Source: a virus. Taken from it: a DNA stretch of 22,124 bases. A model generated the notes under the pieces. It made no database searches, was not told where the DNA came from, and worked only from the letters and a program-made list of their open reading frames with translations. Shown here in pieces: positions 7,760 to 15,872 of the stretch. Where the stretch lies: the IMG/VR virus record IMGVR_UViG_3300031658_000152, positions 1-22,124 of that record; one strand, given 5' to 3'. The stretch's first letter is position 1. Every line of letters starts with the position of its first letter. The translations under genes were made by a program, and so were the position numbers.

Positions 7760-7772
7760 AAGTTTATTTTAT

Positions 7773-7806
7773 TATTAAACAATATTTATAGATTTTTGTT
7801 ATAAAT
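7773..7806 (-). promoter_or_regulatory. Candidate late promoter, bipartite motif (copy B)
   Basis: Minus-strand box 1 is ATTTATAACAAAA and box 2 is TATTGTTTAA, again with 18 nt between the key C and G. The motif starts exactly 47 nt before the ATG of the protease gene and its first base is inside the tape measure stop codon. It would separate head-gene transcription from the preceding tail genes. Confidence 0.55.
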
Positions 7807-9527
7807 TAACCGAATGTAGCGTTGTCTACAATATTTCTATCCAAACTTTGCTGTGTTGTAACATCGTTACTAACTACATATGCTTTTACAGGTTCTTGCG
7901 TTTGCCCACCTATTGCACTCGCTAATTGATTTGTTCCACTTGTACCTACTACGTTAAATTGTGGAGCTTGTGCTTGTTGTGGTGTTTGTACAGAACCACC
8001 AGCACCTCCACCATTTGGAGTTTTTACAGATAATATAGCTTTTACATTTGCTAAACCACTTGCAACCGCTACACCAGCTGCTAAAGCTGCACGTATTGGT
8101 GCGTCTGGAGTTGGTATTAATAATTGAGATTCATATGCTTTCTGTGCTGCTAAGTAAGTTGAAATAGTTGTAGATGCAATTGCTGCTGCTTTACCTGCTG
8201 CTGTTTCTTTACCTACTAAACCACTAATAGCACCCAATGCTTGACCATAAGAATTTAAAGCGTCATTCTTTGCTTTAGTTTCTAATTCAGATATTTTTAT
8301 TTTCTTTTGGGAGGCGCTCCATTCTTTTGCTACTCTTAAATCTTCTGCATCTGTTACTATTTTTTCTTCTTCATCTAAGAATGTTTGTAAATCTTCATTG
8401 TCTTTTATTCGTTGTTCTGCTAATTTTTCACGCTCTTTTATTTTAGCATCTTCTATTTTTTTAGCTCCTGCTATTTCTTCATTTTGAAATGTAGTTAATG
8501 AAGTCTGTAATCTTTTTTGTAGATTTAATTTAGCAGTATCTAATTGTATTCCTTTCGCTTTTAATTCAGCTACTTTATTTAAGTCTTCTTTTGTACTTCC
8601 TGATAGTTTATTCTCAGCTATTTGTGCGTTTAATCTTAATCTATTAGCCGCTATTTCTTTATTCGCTATCCTTTCAGATATATCAGACGCATCTTTTAAA
8701 AACTTAATCCTTTCAGTTGCATTAAATTTATCTCTTTGCTCAGATTTGAAACGTAATTCAGCTATATCTCTATCTGCTTTTGCTCTTTCAACTATTAAAC
8801 CACGCTCTATTTTATCAGCTGTAGCTCTTTTATCTGCTATTTTAGCCGCTTCTTTAGCGTCGGCAGCAGCTTCTTTTGCTAATTCTTTTAACGCTGCCGA
8901 AGCATTCCTAATAGATTCTGTTAAATTATCAGTACCTAAAGCAACTTTTGCAACTGCATTACCAGCCGTTTCAGCAGCACCAGCAAAATCAAGTTTAAAC
9001 ATTTGCCCCATTGCTTTACCTAAAGCAGGAACTAACTCTAATAAGCCCTCAAACCTATTTATTACATTTTCTTTTAATAATTTAACAAAATCATTAATTG
9101 CTTTTTTAGGATTTTCAAATACCCATATAATTTTTTCACCTAATGACGCTAATAAATCAACTAAATTACCAGTTACAGAACCGATAACACCCATTAATTT
9201 AGCATACTTATTTTGTCCTTTTTCAGAATTTGTAAACGCAGCTTTAACAGCTACAATAGCAATTAATAAAGCACCAATACCAGTACCTATAATAGCAACT
9301 TTTAATAAATTAAAACCACCACTAACAGCTTTAACAGAAGAAAGCATACCTTTAAATTTAGATACCGCTCCACCAGTCATTTTATCTAAAGTGCCACCAA
9401 CCTCATTTGATGCTTTGCCTACTTCTTTAGTTTCTGTTTTTACACCTTTTAAAGATTTATCTAACTTATCAACACTTTGTACAGCACCGTCTGTTTTTAC
9501 TTGTATCTCAATTACTTCTTTTTTCAT
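7806..9527 (-). CDS. Tape measure protein
   Basis: This 573-aa protein has the standard layout of a tape measure protein. Residues 1-60 begin KKEVIEIQVKTDGAVQSVDKL, a common opening of this family in which the second half is helical. A strongly hydrophobic segment lies at about 74-98 (VAIIGTGIGALLIAIVAV), and a long Lys/Glu/Ala-rich coiled-coil region at about 205-430. An Ala/Gly-rich C-terminal part (about 435-510) includes AIASTTISTYLAAQKAYESQ and ALAAGVAVASGLANVKAIL. It sets tail length and helps DNA enter the cell. At about 0.15 nm per residue, a rule of thumb, it implies a tail of roughly 85 nm, a rather short siphovirus tail. Its start overlaps a 49-aa ORF by 20 nt. Confidence 0.85.
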   Translation of the reverse strand: MKKEVIEIQVKTDGAVQSVDKLDKSLKGVKTETKEVGKASNEVGGTLDKMTGGAVSKFKGMLSSVKAVSGGFNLLKVAIIGTGIGALLIAIVAVKAAFTNSEKGQNKYAKLMGVIGSVTGNLVDLLASLGEKIIWVFENPKKAINDFVKLLKENVINRFEGLLELVPALGKAMGQMFKLDFAGAAETAGNAVAKVALGTDNLTESIRNASAALKELAKEAAADAKEAAKIADKRATADKIERGLIVERAKADRDIAELRFKSEQRDKFNATERIKFLKDASDISERIANKEIAANRLRLNAQIAENKLSGSTKEDLNKVAELKAKGIQLDTAKLNLQKRLQTSLTTFQNEEIAGAKKIEDAKIKEREKLAEQRIKDNEDLQTFLDEEEKIVTDAEDLRVAKEWSASQKKIKISELETKAKNDALNSYGQALGAISGLVGKETAAGKAAAIASTTISTYLAAQKAYESQLLIPTPDAPIRAALAAGVAVASGLANVKAILSVKTPNGGGAGGSVQTPQQAQAPQFNVVGTSGTNQLASAIGGQTQEPVKAYVVSNDVTTQQSLDRNIVDNATFG

Positions 9528-9657
9528 AGTACGCTCGTTTAACTTGTTTAAAACCCTCTTTTAAATTCTCAGCTAGTTTATACTTACCTTTAGCTATTTC
9601 TATAACCTCAGAACTACTATAAAAGTTGTCGATATTTAATAATTTAAGTACTAACAT
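9508..9657 (-). CDS. Small helical protein (49 aa) upstream of the tape measure
   Basis: The frame runs from ATG 9657 to TGA 9508 and encodes MLVLKLLNIDNFYSSSEVIE followed by a Lys-rich helical C-terminus with AENLKEGFKQVKRAYY. It starts 3 nt after the stop of the minor structural gene and overlaps the tape measure start by 20 nt, so it fills an otherwise empty 133-nt gap. The place just ahead of the tape measure is where tail-assembly chaperones usually lie, but this ORF is far shorter than those. The function is unknown; it may aid tape measure folding or couple its translation. Confidence 0.5.
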   Translation of the reverse strand: MLVLKLLNIDNFYSSSEVIEIAKGKYKLAENLKEGFKQVKRAYYEKRSN

Positions 9658-9660
9658 ATT

Positions 9661-10092
9661 TTAATTTTCAGATACTGATATATCACCAATTTGGAACTTA
9701 GGTACTGTACCATTATTAACTACAAACGGTGCTGATAATTGTCCGTGATGTAACAAGTCACCACCTGTAATAGATGTTCTAATACCTACGTGTGTAATTG
9801 TTTGTATTGTTCCTGTATTAACTGGATAGGTTATAATACCAGCATTGCTAACTACGTTATTTGTAACAGTCCAACCAACAGCCGAACGTACTACACCAAT
9901 ACGCGCATACCCAGTATAAGTAGCTTCTGTTCCACTATCTGCATCCGTTGGTGCTGTTGTGTATAATGCTAAGTATAAACTACCAGCTGTTGCACTATTT
10001 TGCAAACCACTCGCATCACCTATATTTGCTAAATCAATATTTTGATATAGTAGTTTTAAAATTCCTGATTCTAATGTATTACTTTTTGCCAT
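9661..10092 (-). CDS. Minor virion/tail fibre-like protein
   Basis: This 143-aa protein has a helical N-terminus (TLESGILKLLYQNIDLANIG) followed by a beta-rich part with SLYLALYTTAPTDAD, TEATYTGYARIGVVRS, GWTV and ITHVGIRTSITGGDLLHHGQL. The LYLALYTT...TYTGYAR pattern recurs in small phage structural proteins often labelled tail fibre or minor structural, which have a jelly-roll-like body. It lies between the DUF1566-like gene and the tape measure gene within the tail module, so a tail-tip or decoration role is likely. No membrane segment or enzyme motif is seen. The exact site in the virion cannot be told from the sequence. Confidence 0.6.
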   Translation of the reverse strand: MAKSNTLESGILKLLYQNIDLANIGDASGLQNSATAGSLYLALYTTAPTDADSGTEATYTGYARIGVVRSAVGWTVTNNVVSNAGIITYPVNTGTIQTITHVGIRTSITGGDLLHHGQLSAPFVVNNGTVPKFQIGDISVSEN

Positions 10093-10118
10093 TTTATTTT
10101 ATTTTATTATTTTATTTT

Positions 10119-10793
10119 TTATAATATCTTTATAACTATCCCACCATAAGCAGAATCTCCAACATTATAGTTTCCTTGAACGTTAAAAGCTGTCCTAATA
10201 GCCCTACTATTGTAAGAATTTGATTTTGGTTGAGATGTAAATGTCCCTGCTATATAATTTCCAGCATCTGCATTTACAGTATTAGTAGCTTGTCTTGATG
10301 TCCATAAATTTTCATTTATAAACAAATCACCGCCAATTCCTGTTAATCCACTGTTAATGATAGCAATATCTCCAGATAGGGGATATTCTAATGCCGTTGG
10401 TAGATACCAATCAGTAAACCCTCCAGATGATAAATTATTAGCCAATAAAGCTGAACTAGTAGTGTGTCCAGATTGTGAAATTATTCTATTGGTTTGTAAA
10501 GCTCCACTATAATCTTGAAATCCTATATCAAAAGTTATATTACTCCAGACATTAGAAGTTAATTTATTCGGTGCTACAATAAGATATTTATAAAGTACAG
10601 CTGGTATGTGATCATAATTTCTAAACTCCTTTAATGAAGTTGTTGGTGCAGTATAATAAGTCGCATCATAACTTGTAGCTATCGCATTTTGGATTGCCAC
10701 ATTTAATGATGTTATATTAAGTAACACATCAGCTGCTTCCATATTATTTTTCACATCTCTGAGAGTTGCTCCTATTATTGGTACTGCCGCCAT
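10119..10793 (-). CDS. Tail protein with DUF1566/Lcl-like C-terminal domain
   Basis: This 224-aa protein opens with MAAVPIIGATLRDVKNNMEA and a TTSLKEFRNYDHIPA segment like the N-terminal attachment part of flavophage tail proteins. From about residue 68 it has the signature of the DUF1566 (Lcl C-terminal) domain: GGFTDWYLPTALEYPLSG, then LWTSRQAT, an Ala/Tyr-containing strand, and RAIRTAFNVQG. This domain, found in bacterial adhesins and some phages, is related in outline to C-type-lectin-like folds and may bind surface sugars or proteins. It lies 5 nt after the S74 hub/fibre gene, so it may be a tip or receptor-binding component loaded onto that fibre. The domain call is based on the DWxLPT motif; its ligand is unknown. 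Confidence 0.65.
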   Translation of the reverse strand: MAAVPIIGATLRDVKNNMEAADVLLNITSLNVAIQNAIATSYDATYYTAPTTSLKEFRNYDHIPAVLYKYLIVAPNKLTSNVWSNITFDIGFQDYSGALQTNRIISQSGHTTSSALLANNLSSGGFTDWYLPTALEYPLSGDIAIINSGLTGIGGDLFINENLWTSRQATNTVNADAGNYIAGTFTSQPKSNSYNSRAIRTAFNVQGNYNVGDSAYGGIVIKIL

Positions 10794-10798
10794 ATTTA

Positions 10799-13700
10799 TT
10801 ATTTATTATTTATTAATTCTTGAACTAACTTTTTCAAGTCGTTTAAATCTTCCTTTATTTGTTTATTTTCTTTCTTCAATAAATGAATTTCAGCTGAATG
10901 TAAGTCAATATAACTTACCTGCTTTATTCCATTTGCTTCAGATACAAATTCTGGATTTGTTTTTTCTAACTCTTGAGCTATAACTCCATATCTAATTATC
11001 CCCTTAACTTTCTTAAATTCGAATTGTTGATAATTGGATTTAATTTCCTTATATCTAATATCTTCAATTTTCGTTTTAAGTTTTTTATCAGATCCTAAAA
11101 TGAAATCATTTGCTGTTATTGTATAAACAGTTCCTGCATTCCATGAAGATACCAAAGTAGTTAATTGGATATTGTTTACCAGTGAAGATATTCCATTTCC
11201 CCCAATTACATTAAGTGTCGGATTTATGGTACTAGTTCCAGATTGAGTCATCCCATTTCCAGCTGTTACATTTGTAACTGTACCGCTGCTTCCACCCCCT
11301 ACTATATCACTTAAAAAAGCTAATGTGCCCGAGCTATTTTGTAATGTATATGTGTTTTCTTGTGTGGCTGCTGGAAATTGTAATATACTTTTAGAGCTAG
11401 TACCATTATACGCACCTATTTGAGCTGTAGTCGCTTGCATATATAAAAAATGACTAGTAGGGGCTGTGTTATCTATAACGTTAATAGTACCTGCATATAT
11501 ATTAGAACTACCTATACCATCACTTACTGTTATTACATTTGTAGTAGTGTTACCTATATCTGTAACGCTCTGTAAGTCGGTAGCTCCACCGCCTAAACTA
11601 GATAATAACACAGTACCACCACCGCCTAATAATGCAAATGCATCGTCTGATGTTGTATTTATAAATGAGTTTGCGTTTATATCATTTGTAGTTATATCAC
11701 CAGCATCTGTGACCTCTTGCAGTGTTGGTGTTATTGCAGTATCTAATGTAGCTAATAATTCAGACGTACCTACTAATTCAGCAAACATACTGAGTGTGCT
11801 AACTTGATTTATACGTGCTAACATTGTAGATGTACCGCTTAAATTAGCTAATAATGTACCTATCGTTTTAGCTGTTAAAGCACCTCCTATGTAGTTTAAT
11901 AAATTTAATTTTACATCGCCACTAGTTAAATTAATATCTAGTGAATTTATAATATAGTTTTTACCTCTAATTTCAATTAAATCATTTAACTTTAATTTGT
12001 TTAATATTTTTAAAGGTAGGTTTGCTTTATAAACATATTCACGTCTTTTGCTATCGTATAAATCTGTTATGTAATCACGCCAAAACGTATTAAATAAACT
12101 AGCTGACTGTGTTGTTAAATTCCAGCTGCTCATTTCAGAACCAAAATTTAAAGACATTTCACTAGCGCCATCTATAACAGAACTTTCAGCACCTACGTTT
12201 AAGTAGTTTGATATTTTAGTAGACGTACCATTTTCATCTAAAAAACCTATGTATTGTCCAGTGTCAACACTACCTCTATTAAAGAATAATATGGGGGGTA
12301 ATACTACGGGTTTTAAATCTTTATCAAATGCACTACCTACTTGTATATTAGTTTCAGCTCCAGTTGTAGTGTCTGTTAATTTTTCCATTAACATATTCTC
12401 AAACGGAACTTTAATATCTAACGTACCACCATCAACATTAAATTCAGCTTCTAAATCTCCATAACCAACTTTATTAGTGTCAAAGAAATTATAACCAACA
12501 ATAGCCTCAGCCTCTTCATATTTAAAATTAATATTTTTATATAACTTAGGTTTGTTTATATCGTAACTTTCAACATCTACATATTCTGTTAAATTTTTAT
12601 TTCCACCATCTAAATACCAACTATCTAAAGTGTCAATGTTAAAACTTGTATATGATAAAGGTTCAATAACTAAATTAAACATTTTAACCAACCCTTTAAA
12701 AAAGTCTGCTAATTTAATATTAGGTAAATTGTTTCCTATTTGTAAATCATCTGTAATAGTTTGAGATGAACCTAAAGTTGTATAAGTGTTAATAGTAGCG
12801 CCATTAACTACTTCTTTTTGTTGCCAAGTAGATGTGTAAATAAATTCGCTATCGCTTTCAACTTCTATTCTTAAATTCCAAATTTGCTCACCGCTAACAG
12901 TACCATCAATACCAAAGAAAAAACCCTCAATTTGAAGTCCGTTATTTCTAAAAGATTCATATATTAAATCTTCATCGTTATAAACTTTAAAAGTATAACT
13001 TACATTTTCATAACCAGATGCAGCTGTAATAACACCAAGTTGTCCCCACGAGATTCTTTGATTACTTGATACTGTTCCAAAAGTTGTAAAAGTACCTATG
13101 TCGGTTGTAAAATTAACATTATCACTATCGCCACCATTCCAATCTACCGTTAAACTATTAGCACCTATATTACCTGCAACCGTTCCGTTAAGCCACATAA
13201 ATAACTCATCAATAGAATTTGTTGTATTCTTAAAAAAGTTATTAGTAAAAGTAACCTCATATTCAGCCTCAATAGCCTCAATAATTCTATTAATTTTAAT
13301 AGCTGGTTTTAACTCCCTGTAATTAATACCTTGCGATGGTATTGAAGCGTTGTATTTTATTTCATTTGCTACTGTTGGTGAGTTATAATCCCAATTACGT
13401 TCGCTACTAATTAAAGGATATATTATATTACCATCTTTAATACCATTTTGTAAACCGTCTATAACATTATTAAAATCATAATCGTGGTTGTATGCCGACA
13501 GATTTAATTCACTTAGTAAATCATCAGCAAATAAATCTGTTAAATTAATTAACTCACCGTAAAAAGTAATCTTATAATTTTCAGCAATACCATTCTTTAA
13601 TTTAACACTTTCTAATTGTATCTTACCTAGTTTATATCTAACACCGTTTAGTTTTAATTCAGCTTCTTGCCTAATACTAGCATTAAAACCCCCTGTTATA

Positions 13701-13888
13701 TCTGAATTATACCAGTGCTTAAATATCTTATTATTTTTTTTAGATGTTGGTACTGTAAATGATTTAGTAAAGTCTGAGAATACCTTACTAATGTCTTTAA
13801 TATTTTGTACGCTAGAATTTAAAGATACAGTTTCATCTTTAAATAAATCTAACCTTTCATTTTGTATGTAAACTTCTAAACTGTACAT
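10799..13888 (-). CDS. Tail hub/fibre protein with C-terminal S74 self-cleaving chaperone
   Basis: This 1029-aa protein is the largest complete gene. Residues 1 to about 670 begin MYSLEVYIQNERLDLFKDET and look like a folded baseplate or tail-hub region with many beta strands. About 670-720 is a helical linker, and about 723-930 is a fibre stalk with two related LQxVTDxGxxTTN units and Gly/Ser/Thr-rich strands. The last 99 residues are an S74 intramolecular chaperone domain: GSDKKLKTKIEDI with the Ser933/Lys938 pair, spaced five residues apart as in endosialidase, followed by YGVIAQELEKTNPEFV and a C-terminal coiled coil. Such domains trimerise the fibre and then cut themselves off before the Ser. 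The combination of hub and chaperoned fibre in one chain suggests it spans the tail tip. S74 identity is strong; the hub role is inferred. Confidence 0.8.
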   Translation of the reverse strand: MYSLEVYIQNERLDLFKDETVSLNSSVQNIKDISKVFSDFTKSFTVPTSKKNNKIFKHWYNSDITGGFNASIRQEAELKLNGVRYKLGKIQLESVKLKNGIAENYKITFYGELINLTDLFADDLLSELNLSAYNHDYDFNNVIDGLQNGIKDGNIIYPLISSERNWDYNSPTVANEIKYNASIPSQGINYRELKPAIKINRIIEAIEAEYEVTFTNNFFKNTTNSIDELFMWLNGTVAGNIGANSLTVDWNGGDSDNVNFTTDIGTFTTFGTVSSNQRISWGQLGVITAASGYENVSYTFKVYNDEDLIYESFRNNGLQIEGFFFGIDGTVSGEQIWNLRIEVESDSEFIYTSTWQQKEVVNGATINTYTTLGSSQTITDDLQIGNNLPNIKLADFFKGLVKMFNLVIEPLSYTSFNIDTLDSWYLDGGNKNLTEYVDVESYDINKPKLYKNINFKYEEAEAIVGYNFFDTNKVGYGDLEAEFNVDGGTLDIKVPFENMLMEKLTDTTTGAETNIQVGSAFDKDLKPVVLPPILFFNRGSVDTGQYIGFLDENGTSTKISNYLNVGAESSVIDGASEMSLNFGSEMSSWNLTTQSASLFNTFWRDYITDLYDSKRREYVYKANLPLKILNKLKLNDLIEIRGKNYIINSLDINLTSGDVKLNLLNYIGGALTAKTIGTLLANLSGTSTMLARINQVSTLSMFAELVGTSELLATLDTAITPTLQEVTDAGDITTNDINANSFINTTSDDAFALLGGGGTVLLSSLGGGATDLQSVTDIGNTTTNVITVSDGIGSSNIYAGTINVIDNTAPTSHFLYMQATTAQIGAYNGTSSKSILQFPAATQENTYTLQNSSGTLAFLSDIVGGGSSGTVTNVTAGNGMTQSGTSTINPTLNVIGGNGISSLVNNIQLTTLVSSWNAGTVYTITANDFILGSDKKLKTKIEDIRYKEIKSNYQQFEFKKVKGIIRYGVIAQELEKTNPEFVSEANGIKQVSYIDLHSAEIHLLKKENKQIKEDLNDLKKLVQELINNK

Positions 13889-13889
13889 A

Positions 13890-14906
13890 TTATCTTACAT
13901 TGTTTATTGAGTTAAAAGCAAAGTCTGCATCAATTGTATAATTAATTAATTTATCATTTAATCTAGTTTGATATTTTAAAGTTGACGTTTTTAAATTGAT
14001 AGGTAGTACATTTGAGTTGTAAGTAATCCAAACCTTTTCACTTAATAACAATTGCTCTAATACCTCGTTAAATGTTTCATCTACAAACCCGCTATTTAAC
14101 GTTATACTTTTACTTCCTGTTTTATTTAAGTTTGTTGTTTGATGTTTAGATATGTTGTAACTTCCAGATGTTACATTATTACGTTTAAAACTTTCACCAG
14201 TAACCGATAAATTAATATCGGAACGCTTAAAGAAATACAAGTCTTGAAACACTCCGAACTTATTTACAAATGTAACTTTGTAAGGCGTGTACTTACACTC
14301 ATTTATATTTTCAACTGCTATAGTTGTGGTTGTTAATCCGTCATAAACATCTACAGATGTGACGTCTGATTCATTTGCGTAAACTACTTGACCTGTATTA
14401 GATGACGTTGGTATTATAGTTGTTGTAGATACTAGAGCTGCGTCTTTATAAAACTTAACGTCAACCACTAAGCCTTGGTCTACGGGCACTGTTACAACCC
14501 CTCCATCAATTACATACATAATTGTATTTGATTGTAGTAAATCAGTGCTATCATTTTGAGGATTCGCTCCGTCTTCGTGGTTTCCATACCCATCAAAACC
14601 TTCTAATTGCACAAAAGAACTTGCAGACTGTTCAACATCTAATATACTTTCTGTAATTTGATAGTCAACCCATACATTAAAACAGCTATAAGTACCATTA
14701 AATTCATTTAAAATATAGTCTTTTACTAACTCGCTAATCTCAAATGTAACTTCTTCATCTATTGCTACAGTATCAATTGTATATGTTACAAATGGTCTAT
14801 TTGTTGTTTGCGTTCCTGTATAAACATATAGTTCTAGTTTAGCATTTGTTAAATTAGTGGATGCTACATTTATATAGTATGGACTTCTAGCATTTATTTT
14901 TGACAT
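13890..14906 (-). CDS. Distal tail/baseplate structural protein
   Basis: This 338-aa protein begins MSKINARSPYYINVASTNLT and is predicted to be almost wholly beta structure, with strands such as KLELYVYTG, EVTFEISELVKDYIL, YSCFNVWVDYQI and VTFVNKFGVFQDLYFFKRSD. The last segment is the sort of motif seen in distal tail and baseplate proteins of flavophages, where it is usually a protein of unknown function. It lies between the gp10-like gene and the S74 hub gene with gaps of 1 nt on each side, implying strict co-expression with the hub. No transmembrane helix or enzyme motif is seen. An adaptor joining the tail tube to the hub is the most likely role, but this rests on context. Confidence 0.6.
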   Translation of the reverse strand: MSKINARSPYYINVASTNLTNAKLELYVYTGTQTTNRPFVTYTIDTVAIDEEVTFEISELVKDYILNEFNGTYSCFNVWVDYQITESILDVEQSASSFVQLEGFDGYGNHEDGANPQNDSTDLLQSNTIMYVIDGGVVTVPVDQGLVVDVKFYKDAALVSTTTIIPTSSNTGQVVYANESDVTSVDVYDGLTTTTIAVENINECKYTPYKVTFVNKFGVFQDLYFFKRSDINLSVTGESFKRNNVTSGSYNISKHQTTNLNKTGSKSITLNSGFVDETFNEVLEQLLLSEKVWITYNSNVLPINLKTSTLKYQTRLNDKLINYTIDADFAFNSINNVR

Positions 14907-14907
14907 A

Positions 14908-15420
14908 TTACTCTGTTATTATATTATTTAAATCCAATCCAAAAGCATCAACTACTTCACTAGGTAAATCTTTAAAAGCCGCTTCAAAAGGTTTAGTAAA
15001 AAAGTGAGTTGGCTTAATACCTTTTCTTTTTTTAGCTATCGCTATTGCAACTCCTATACTTTTATAATTACCCTTAGCAAATTGACCTCCTAAACTTCTA
15101 AAACGTATGCCTCTAAACTTAGCCCAACGTGCAAAAGTTCCTGTAGCTAATTCAAACCCTAATAAATTACTACTCGCTTTATATGAGTATGGTGTATTAT
15201 ATTTTCGTTCAGTACCACTAACTCCTTTGTCTTGAAAGTCTGCATAATCTTCCATATAAAAGGACAAACTAAAACTATTGGCAGATACATTCAATTGATA
15301 GTCTAAGCTGTTATATAAATCCTTTGTAACGTTCTTTTTTTGTCGTGTAAGGTTTGCTCTTGACCTACTTATAACACGCTTACTAAACGTTTCTAAACTT
15401 TGTTTTACATTACTTAACAT
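14908..15420 (-). CDS. HK97 gp10-like tail completion/head closure protein
   Basis: This 170-aa basic protein resembles the HK97 gp10-type family. It has an N-terminal helix (VKQSLETFSKRVISRSRANL), a strand pair with FSLSFYMEDYADFQDKGVSG, the central KYNTPYSYKAS, and a C-terminal part with AIAIAKKRKGIKPTHFFTKPFEAAF. The YADFxDKGVxG and KGIKPTxFFxxP motifs are typical of these proteins in Bacteroidota phages. Such proteins sit at the head-tail interface and finish the neck or tail. The gene overlaps the upstream tail-terminator-like gene by 7 nt and is followed 1 nt later by a distal tail gene. Family resemblance is good; which interface it serves is not decided by the sequence. Confidence 0.65.
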   Translation of the reverse strand: MLSNVKQSLETFSKRVISRSRANLTRQKKNVTKDLYNSLDYQLNVSANSFSLSFYMEDYADFQDKGVSGTERKYNTPYSYKASSNLLGFELATGTFARWAKFRGIRFRSLGGQFAKGNYKSIGVAIAIAKKRKGIKPTHFFTKPFEAAFKDLPSEVVDAFGLDLNNIITE

Positions 15421-15869
15421 ATCGTTCCGTCATTAGCAATATCAACATCAAATGTTACAGTCCACCCAGCTAATAACATTTCTAACTTACCTGTAAATGG
15501 TTGCATTGACGGCGTACCGTTTAACTGAAATAATTCATCTCTTAAATCACCCCTATCTAAACGCTGCATTAATCTATTAATAACTGATAGCTGTGTGTTT
15601 AAAACATCTTGCTCATTGTCATTACCTAAAAATTTATCAGTAGTATCTTCTTTAGATATATCTACAATATCAGCACACGATAACTCAATACTAAAAGTCC
15701 ATACGTTAGAATTAAACACAGCATTTGTTATTACAAAGTTAGCTAATGGAAATATAGACTGTTTATTTAAGTCTACTTTTGAGCTGTTACCAAATATAAT
15801 AGTCTTACAAAAAGCATCTTCAAGTAAACTATCTTTTATTTTAGTTGTTAAATTGTAAAAACCACGCAT
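15414..15869 (-). CDS. Probable tail terminator or neck protein
   Basis: This 151-aa protein begins MRGFYNLTTKIKDSLLEDAF and shows the alternating helix-strand order of tail terminators: an N-terminal helix, a strand SIFPLANFVITNAVF, a strand TFSIELSCADIVD, a long helix (about 92-112) with LNTQLSVINRLMQRL, and a C-terminal strand AGWTVTFDVDIAND. Tail terminators form a hexameric ring that caps the tail tube and binds the neck. The gene lies 3 nt after the chaperone frameshift gene and overlaps the gp10-like gene by 7 nt, the pair that usually accompanies a terminator. Assignment rests on predicted fold and order, not on a catalytic motif. Confidence 0.5.
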   Translation of the reverse strand: MRGFYNLTTKIKDSLLEDAFCKTIIFGNSSKVDLNKQSIFPLANFVITNAVFNSNVWTFSIELSCADIVDISKEDTTDKFLGNDNEQDVLNTQLSVINRLMQRLDRGDLRDELFQLNGTPSMQPFTGKLEMLLAGWTVTFDVDIANDGTIC

Positions 15870-15872
15870 ATA

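Noticed and set aside
8746-9564. Long plus-strand open frame opposite the tape measure
   Set aside because: The Ala/Leu/Ser-rich product mirrors the Ala/Lys/Glu codons of the tape measure, which has clear family features on the minus strand.
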